Of a stretch of 58,769 nt of DNA, positions 55,170 to 58,769 are shown one piece after another. Each line of letters begins with the position of its first letter. The first letter of the stretch is position 1. The stretch spans positions 1 through 58,769 of the forward strand of contig JAOXSF010000093.1 in NCBI GenBank assembly GCA_025800125.1, in the 5' to 3' direction. The stretch comes from Marinobacterium sp. GTDB lineage: Bacteria > Pseudomonadota > Gammaproteobacteria > Pseudomonadales > Balneatricaceae. The notes under the pieces are model-generated. The model was not told where the DNA came from and made no database searches. It saw nothing but the letters and a program-made list of their open reading frames with translations. The translations under genes were made by a program, and so were the position numbers.

Positions 55170-56420
55170 ATGGCACTTATTGAAGGCATAAAAATACGGA
55201 ATTTCAGGTCGTTACGCGATGTAACCCTAGGTAAGACTTGGCAAGACAGACAAAGGAAGCCTCTAACTCCACTTACCGTAGTTGTAGGTAAAAATGGTGT
55301 AGGGAAGAGTTCTTTGTTCGATGCATTTGGGTTTCTTGCCGATTGTCTCACTTTTGGAATTGATGAAGCATGCCATAAAAATGGTCGAGGTGGTTTTGAC
55401 CGGCTCAGATCTTCAGGTACAGACGATAACATAGAATTTGAAATTTATTATCGTGAATCTTCAAATGAGAGGCCAATTACTTACGAATTATCAATTGGTG
55501 CTGACCGGTACGGAAGGCCTGTAGTAGCAAGTGAAAGACTAAGGCAACGGCGTCGAGGACAAAAAACAGGCTGGCCTTTTTCTTTTCTGGAGCTAAATCA
55601 TGGCTCAGGAAAAGTATGGTCAGGTACAGCTCTAGCTGAAAGTGAAAATCCAGATGATTATCTGAAAGAAGAAACTAATGAAACGCAACAAATAAACCTT
55701 GAAAGTGCTCAAAAACTTGGCATTGCAACTCTTGGTAATCTTAAAGACCATCCAAGAATTGCCAAGTTTAGAAAGTTTATTGAAGGCTGGTATTTATCAT
55801 ACTTTACACCCGATGCTGCTCGGGATATTCCTCGAGCTGGGCCTCAAAAACATTTGAACCGAATTGGCGACAATCTTGGTAATTTTGTTCAGTTCATGGA
55901 ACGAGAACATCCACGAAAATTCAAGAATGTATTGAACGAGATTGCAGGCAAAATACCGGGTGTTGAGAATATTGATACAGAGCCATCTCCCGATGGAAGG
56001 TTGCTACTTCGTTTTTGGAGTGAAGGCTTTGATAAGCCTTTTTATGCTCAACAAGTATCAGATGGTTCATTAAAACTATTTGCTTATATGCTTCTTCTCG
56101 AAGACCCTGAGCCAGCACCATTCATTTGTATTGAAGAACCTGAAAATGGGCTATATCACAAGTTACTAGATTCCTTAGTTGATGAATTTAGAGCTAATGC
56201 AAGTGGAAGAAAAGGAGATTCTCAACTTTTTGTTACCACTCACCAACCTTATTTAGTCGACTCACTCGACCCTGAAGAGGTTTGGATTCTTGAAAAACAG
56301 GAAAGTGGATACTCCACTCTGATGCGTGCATCTGATTACCCGGAAGTTGTCGCAATGGTTGAAGAAGGTATTCCTTTGGGAAGCCTCTGGTATAGCGATC
56401 ATATAGATAGCCGGATGTAA
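55170..56420 (+). CDS. AAA15/AAA21-type (SMC/ABC-like) ATPase, defence-module candidate
   Basis: The 416-residue ATPase begins IEGIKIRNFRSLRDV, with Walker A GKNGVGKSS (40-48), an ABC-signature-like QVSDGS (295-300), Walker B FICIEEPENG (E322, E323) and the H-loop VTTHQPYL (H358). This is the OLD/RecF-like AAA family used in many phage-defence systems. It ends 11 bases before the DUF4276 gene, giving a two-gene unit like AbiL (AAA plus TOPRIM-like partner). AT-rich codon use differs from the upstream core genes. Defence function is inferred from domain pairing and the cassette context. Confidence 0.88.
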   Translation: MALIEGIKIRNFRSLRDVTLGKTWQDRQRKPLTPLTVVVGKNGVGKSSLFDAFGFLADCLTFGIDEACHKNGRGGFDRLRSSGTDDNIEFEIYYRESSNERPITYELSIGADRYGRPVVASERLRQRRRGQKTGWPFSFLELNHGSGKVWSGTALAESENPDDYLKEETNETQQINLESAQKLGIATLGNLKDHPRIAKFRKFIEGWYLSYFTPDAARDIPRAGPQKHLNRIGDNLGNFVQFMEREHPRKFKNVLNEIAGKIPGVENIDTEPSPDGRLLLRFWSEGFDKPFYAQQVSDGSLKLFAYMLLLEDPEPAPFICIEEPENGLYHKLLDSLVDEFRANASGRKGDSQLFVTTHQPYLVDSLDPEEVWILEKQESGYSTLMRASDYPEVVAMVEEGIPLGSLWYSDHIDSRM

Positions 56421-56431
56421 GGGATCAGTTA

Positions 56432-57076
56432 ATGCATTTTGAGATTCTTGTTGAAGGGCAAGCAGAACTGACCGCCTTGTCGATTCTCATGCCAAAAATC
56501 CTTGGTGAATATGAGAACCCACACACATGGAAAATTCATAAGCATCGAGGGATCGGTCGTATCCCCGATGATCCTATGCAGACACCAAACCCCAAGGACA
56601 CGACACTACTGCATCAATTGCCTGCAAAGCTCCGTGCCTATTCAAGAGCTCCAAATACAAATCGAGCTATTATCGTATTACTGGATTTGGATGATAAGGA
56701 TATTGATGTATTTTCTCAGGAGTTACGATCCTTACTAGCCTTATGTGATGGAGAATTTGAAGCAAACTTCGAATTTGCTATTGAAGAGCTTGAGGCTTGG
56801 TACTTAGGGGATAGAAACGCACTGGTTACTTTCAATCCAGATATACGCCTTAGCGCCCTAACAGATTACGTTCAAGATAGTATCTGTGGAACATGGGAGA
56901 TGCTTGCAAAAGCTGATGATCCTTCAGTATTAAGTCAAAAAAAACGCGGTCGACACTCACTCGATAAGAAAAAAGAGTGGTCAAAAAAAATACCGCCTCA
57001 TATGGATGTGGACTCTAACCAGTCCCCCAGCTTTAATAATTTTGTCAACTGCCTTAGAGAGCACACAGCTGCATGA
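56432..57076 (+). CDS. DUF4276 (TOPRIM-like) partner of the AAA ATPase
   Basis: The 214-residue protein has the DUF4276 pattern: FEILVEGQAEL (E8, E12), IIVLLDLDDKD and FEFAIEELEAWYLGD, acidic motifs that in the family form a TOPRIM-like metal site. Such proteins are partners of AAA ATPases in abortive-infection modules such as AbiL, where the pair senses phage and disables the cell. All these motifs are present. The gene is followed at once by an attC-like site (57098-57153), as expected for the end of an integron cassette. Confidence 0.85.
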   Translation: MHFEILVEGQAELTALSILMPKILGEYENPHTWKIHKHRGIGRIPDDPMQTPNPKDTTLLHQLPAKLRAYSRAPNTNRAIIVLLDLDDKDIDVFSQELRSLLALCDGEFEANFEFAIEELEAWYLGDRNALVTFNPDIRLSALTDYVQDSICGTWEMLAKADDPSVLSQKKRGRHSLDKKKEWSKKIPPHMDVDSNQSPSFNNFVNCLREHTAA

Positions 57077-57097
57077 ATAAGCATATCAAAGGGGCAA

Positions 57098-57153
57098 GCT
57101 AACAAGTGCATCCAGGCGACCGCCTTCGGCGGCGCCTGATGCAGGCGTTAAAT
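57098..57153 (+). repeat. attC-like recombination site 1
   Basis: GCTAACAAG (57098-57106) and GCGTTAAAT (57145-57153) are outer core sites, the second fitting GTTRRRY exactly. Between them lies a long imperfect stem: TGCATC with GATGCA, CAGGCG with CGCCTG (one bulged base), and CCGCC-ttc-GGCGG. Core sites plus a bulged stem are diagnostic of integron attC sites. No T-run follows, so it is not a terminator. Confidence 0.75.
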
Positions 57154-57168
57154 GTACAGGGAGTAATT

Positions 57169-57387
57169 ATGTATACCGGATATTGGATTGACGATAATTA
57201 CATTTGGGGGCCTGAAGAATCGGGCAAGTTCTGGATCGACGATGGTTGGGTTTGGGGGCCATACAATTCTGGAAAGTGGTGGATTGACGACAACCGGATT
57301 TGGGGCCCAACTGATGGCGGTAAGTTTTGGATAGAAGGTGGTCATATTTATGGCCCCTCCAATACACTTCCTTGGCTTAAAAAATAG
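57169..57387 (+). CDS. Four-fold 16-residue repeat protein (WIDD...WGP)
   Basis: The 72-residue protein starts at 57169, with GGGAG upstream, nineteen bases after the attC core. Four exact-period 16-residue repeats begin at Y5, F21, W37 and F53, each of the form (F/Y/W)WI(D/E)(D/G)xx(I/V)(W/Y)GP; the last is IYGP. This suggests a small beta-repeat fold of stacked aromatic hairpins. It has no signal peptide. I know of no assigned function. It is followed nine bases later by the KTSC gene. Confidence 0.8.
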   Translation: MYTGYWIDDNYIWGPEESGKFWIDDGWVWGPYNSGKWWIDDNRIWGPTDGGKFWIEGGHIYGPSNTLPWLKK

Positions 57388-57396
57388 GAGCCTCAA

Positions 57397-57603
57397 ATGA
57401 CTGAGTGGGTAAATGTTAGGTCTACGGCAATCCGCCGCATTGGGTATGACTCAGATTCAATGCGTATGTATATCGACTTTGAAGATAGTGACCCTGTCTA
57501 TACATTTTGCAGGGTTCCTGATCGTGTATTTAGAGAGTTCGTGAATGCTCGCTCAGTTGGTCGGTATTATCACCAATGTATAAAAGATCGCTACGATTGC
57601 TAA
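57397..57603 (+). CDS. KTSC-domain protein
   Basis: The 68-residue protein matches the KTSC fold: VNVRSTAIRRIGYDSDSMRMYIDFEDSDPVYTFCRVPDRVFREFVNARSVGRYYHQCIKD. KTSC domains occur alone in mobile elements and fused to other proteins; an RNA/RNase-related role has been proposed but not shown here. AGGAG lies upstream. It is the second gene of the middle cassette-like unit. Confidence 0.85.
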   Translation: MTEWVNVRSTAIRRIGYDSDSMRMYIDFEDSDPVYTFCRVPDRVFREFVNARSVGRYYHQCIKDRYDC

Positions 57604-57608
57604 AAACA

Positions 57609-57703
57609 TTTAACAAGGCCAAGAACAATCGTGTAATGCAAAAAGCGCATTGCACTGGACGGCCTACACTACGTTTCGGCTGCTTGTGTTAGCGGCATTA
57701 AAC
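57609..57703 (+). repeat. attC-like recombination site 2 (imperfect)
   Basis: ATTTAAC (57608-57614) fits RYYYAAC exactly, and GCATTAAAC (57695-57703) is a right core with G to A at the cleavage position. The interior can form smaller hairpins, for example TAATGC with GCATTG around 57634-57653. Its place after the KTSC gene and before yefM fits a cassette boundary, but the core change may make it weak. Confidence 0.5.
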
Positions 57704-57715
57704 CTGCCTCCAGAA

Positions 57716-57743
57716 TTGACCAATATACAAGACAAGTTATAGT
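57716..57743 (+). promoter_or_regulatory. Sigma70-type promoter for yefM
   Basis: TTGACC (57716-57721), a 16-base spacer and TATAGT (57738-57743) lie ~34 bases before the yefM ATG. Toxin-antitoxin cassettes usually carry their own promoter, unlike most integron cassettes. Confidence 0.6.
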
Positions 57744-57776
57744 TGTTCAGACCGTCGTATAAGTGAGGCATGTATC

Positions 57777-58031
57777 ATGCGGGTTGTAAATTTCTCAGAA
57801 GCTCGAAACAAGCTAAAAACCATTTTGGATCAAGTGGTTAATGATGCCGACTACACCATTATTTCTCGCCGGGATGCAGACGATGTAGTTGTCATGTCAT
57901 TGGATCAATTTAATGGGCTTATGGAAACAGTCCACCTTCTTAAAAGCCCCGCCAATGCAACGCATTTAGCTAAATCCGTCAAGCAGTATCAAAAAGGGCA
58001 AATTATTCAGTGTGAGTTAAACAATGGCTGA
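57777..58031 (+). CDS. yefM: YefM/Phd family antitoxin
   Basis: The 84-residue protein matches YefM: MRVVNFSEARNKLKTILDQVVNDADYTIISRRDADDVVVMSLDQFNGLMETVHLL. It would bind its own promoter and neutralise a YoeB mRNA interferase. The gene is intact, while the overlapping yoeB (start 58024, 8-base overlap) is broken, so it may survive as an orphan antitoxin, perhaps protecting against toxins from other cassettes. Confidence 0.92.
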   Translation: MRVVNFSEARNKLKTILDQVVNDADYTIISRRDADDVVVMSLDQFNGLMETVHLLKSPANATHLAKSVKQYQKGQIIQCELNNG

Positions 58032-58330
58032 TCTTCTTTCATGGAAAAAATAAGCTTTATCAGATTATGTTTATTGGCAAGGGCAAGGGCAAGGGCAAGA
58101 CAAGAAAAAATTAAAGCGTATAAATAAAATGATTATGGATGCCCAACGCTCGCCTTTTGAGGGCATCGGCAAGCTTGAGCCACTCAAAGAGAATTTGACT
58201 GGTTTCTGGTTTCTGGTTTCTGGTTTCTGGTTTCTGGTCTCGCCGTATCGATGAATCTAATCGTCTTGTTTATGCTGTCGATGACCATCAATTAACAATA
58301 ATTTCTTGTCGCTATCATTACGAGAAATAA
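58024..58330 (+). pseudogene. yoeB: Broken YoeB toxin: nonsense codon and 7-bp repeat expansion
   Basis: The toxin frame starts MADLLSWKK and meets TAA at codon 10 (58051-58053), where the family reads an amino acid. Past it, YVYWQG, DKKKLKRINKMIMDAQRSPFEGIGKLEPLKENLTGFW is normal except for two extra CAAGGG units (58078-58095). At 58201 the GGTTTCT unit, present once in YoeB, occurs five times; 28 extra bases shift the frame. After the array SRRIDESNRLVYAVDDHQLTIISCRYHYEK continues to TAA at 58328-58330. Both lesions inactivate it. The catalytic residues of the remainder are intact. Confidence 0.88.
58201..58235 (+). repeat. GGTTTCT tandem repeat, five copies, inside yoeB relic
   Basis: Five perfect 7-bp copies, followed by GGTCTCG, which is the wild-type continuation. 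Seven is not a multiple of three, so copy changes switch the reading frame. One, four or seven copies would restore it. Confidence 0.95.
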
Positions 58331-58598
58331 TTTAACAAGCGGCAGCAGTTGGTGCAGGACTGGCCACCATGCGGCTCGCCTCTGTACTGGGCACTAACCC
58401 CTTGCCAACCCCTCAAATCCATGGCTAGATACCCATTCCCAGTCGGGTTTTCCGGCTGGGAATATACATTCAATTTCAGACGTATTTTTCAGCAGAGTAT
58501 TTGAATTACTGATCAATCTGAATAACTAAAAGCGCTACGGCAGATGGCTGCAACCACCTGACCGCAGCTAACCAACCTAGACTAATCAGGAGTCTCGA
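58330..58598 (+). other. Right cassette boundary region, half attC and hairpin
   Basis: ATTTAAC (58330-58336) right after the yoeB stop is an exact attC left core (RYYYAAC), but no matching GTTRRRY right core was found within ~140 bases, so this site looks truncated. A hairpin ATTCCCAG (58435-58442) with CTGGGAAT (58456-58463) follows. No gene was seen until the frame at 58599. Confidence 0.5.
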
Positions 58599-58769
58599 AT
58601 GGCTATAGGAAATTCTACAGCAGGGTTCCCCCTGCGCCAACGCTTTTCCCTTTACTTTCATGCAGTTAGCTGCATGAGGCTTTTCTGTATCCGGCGTTCG
58701 TTGTTTTGTTGTAAACGACGCGGTTTCTCTCTGTTTTCCCTGATGTTACAGCATCGTTTTCAACACGGT
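58599..58769 (+). CDS. Possible start of a gene running off the window
   Basis: ATG at 58599 with AGGAG six bases upstream opens a frame (MAIGNSTAGFPLRQRFSLYF...) that is still open at the window end, 57 codons. The sequence is Cys/Arg/Phe-rich and I do not recognise it. A palindrome CATGCAG-TTAG-CTGCATG (58660-58677) lies inside, which is odd for coding sequence, so it may be an upstream leader instead. Confidence 0.3.
   Translation, partial: MAIGNSTAGFPLRQRFSLYFHAVSCMRLFCIRRSLFCCKRRGFSLFSLMLQHRFQHG

Noticed and set aside
57098..57153. Rho-independent terminator after the DUF4276 gene
   Set aside because: No T-run follows the stem, and the ends carry integron core sites; attC explains it better.

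Overview
The window looks like chromosome from a heterotrophic, motile gammaproteobacterium, most plausibly of the Oceanospirillales or a close relative. This is inferred from the gene set: purU, tmcA, bolA, a pilD-coaE-yacG block, a DUF3549 gene, a DUF3422 gene with its small partner, acetoacetyl-CoA reductase (phaB), an exported PHB depolymerase, and three chemoreceptors with several c-di-GMP or response-regulator proteins. Most of the window is ordinary core genome. Two stretches are marked by mobile DNA: the first ~140 bases together with ~18.87-19.3 kb (ends and relics of IS200/IS605-type TnpB elements), and the right end from ~55.1 kb (AT-richer, integron-cassette-like).

Left part (0-10.6 kb). 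The 3' end of a tnpB gene and its right-end hairpin abut an aspartate/aromatic aminotransferase, whose stop codon lies inside the IS end. A FAN1-type VRR-NUC nuclease, a small unknown protein and a Cache-GGDEF diguanylate cyclase follow. Next is a three-gene exported set: an intact subtilase, a second subtilase-like protein that keeps the Asp and Ser motifs but lacks the catalytic His motif, and a translationally coupled lipoprotein. A convergent NarL-type response regulator closes this part. Short tandem repeats lie in front of both subtilase genes.

Middle (10.6-43.3 kb). A bufferin-type metallophore operon (bufA-bufB-bufC order, minus strand) has a tandemly duplicated Cys-rich precursor that carries a lipobox, and a strong hairpin between precursor and enzyme. 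Then come a chemoreceptor with a C-terminal PilZ domain, a MATE transporter, phaB, a decayed tnpB, purU, a DnaT-domain protein overlapping a lambda-P-like replication protein, the DUF3422 pair, bolA, a PAS chemoreceptor, a YdcH-like gene, an amidohydrolase, Smr and DUF924 genes, tmcA with an internal pentapeptide repeat, a large chemoreceptor followed by a receiver protein, an HD-GYP protein, the PHB depolymerase, DUF3549, and yacG-coaE-pilD.

Right part (43.3-58.8 kb). A membrane GIY-YIG protein, a DUF1800-DUF1501 pair and an unlisted 58-residue membrane protein come first. A TetR regulator and a Rieske oxygenase are divergent, with two TGTCA-N4-TGACA palindromes between them. Then come a cupin, an unknown gene, a cysteine hydrolase divergent from a broken GlxA-type regulator, and a LysE exporter. 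From 55.1 kb the genes are small, co-oriented and separated by attC-like sites: an AAA ATPase plus DUF4276 (TOPRIM-like) pair resembling AbiL-type defence modules; a 4x16-residue WIDD/WGP repeat protein plus a KTSC protein; and an intact yefM antitoxin with a yoeB toxin killed by a nonsense codon and by expansion of a 7-bp repeat. No integrase is visible, so this may be part of a sedentary integron or an integrase-less attC cluster that continues past the window.
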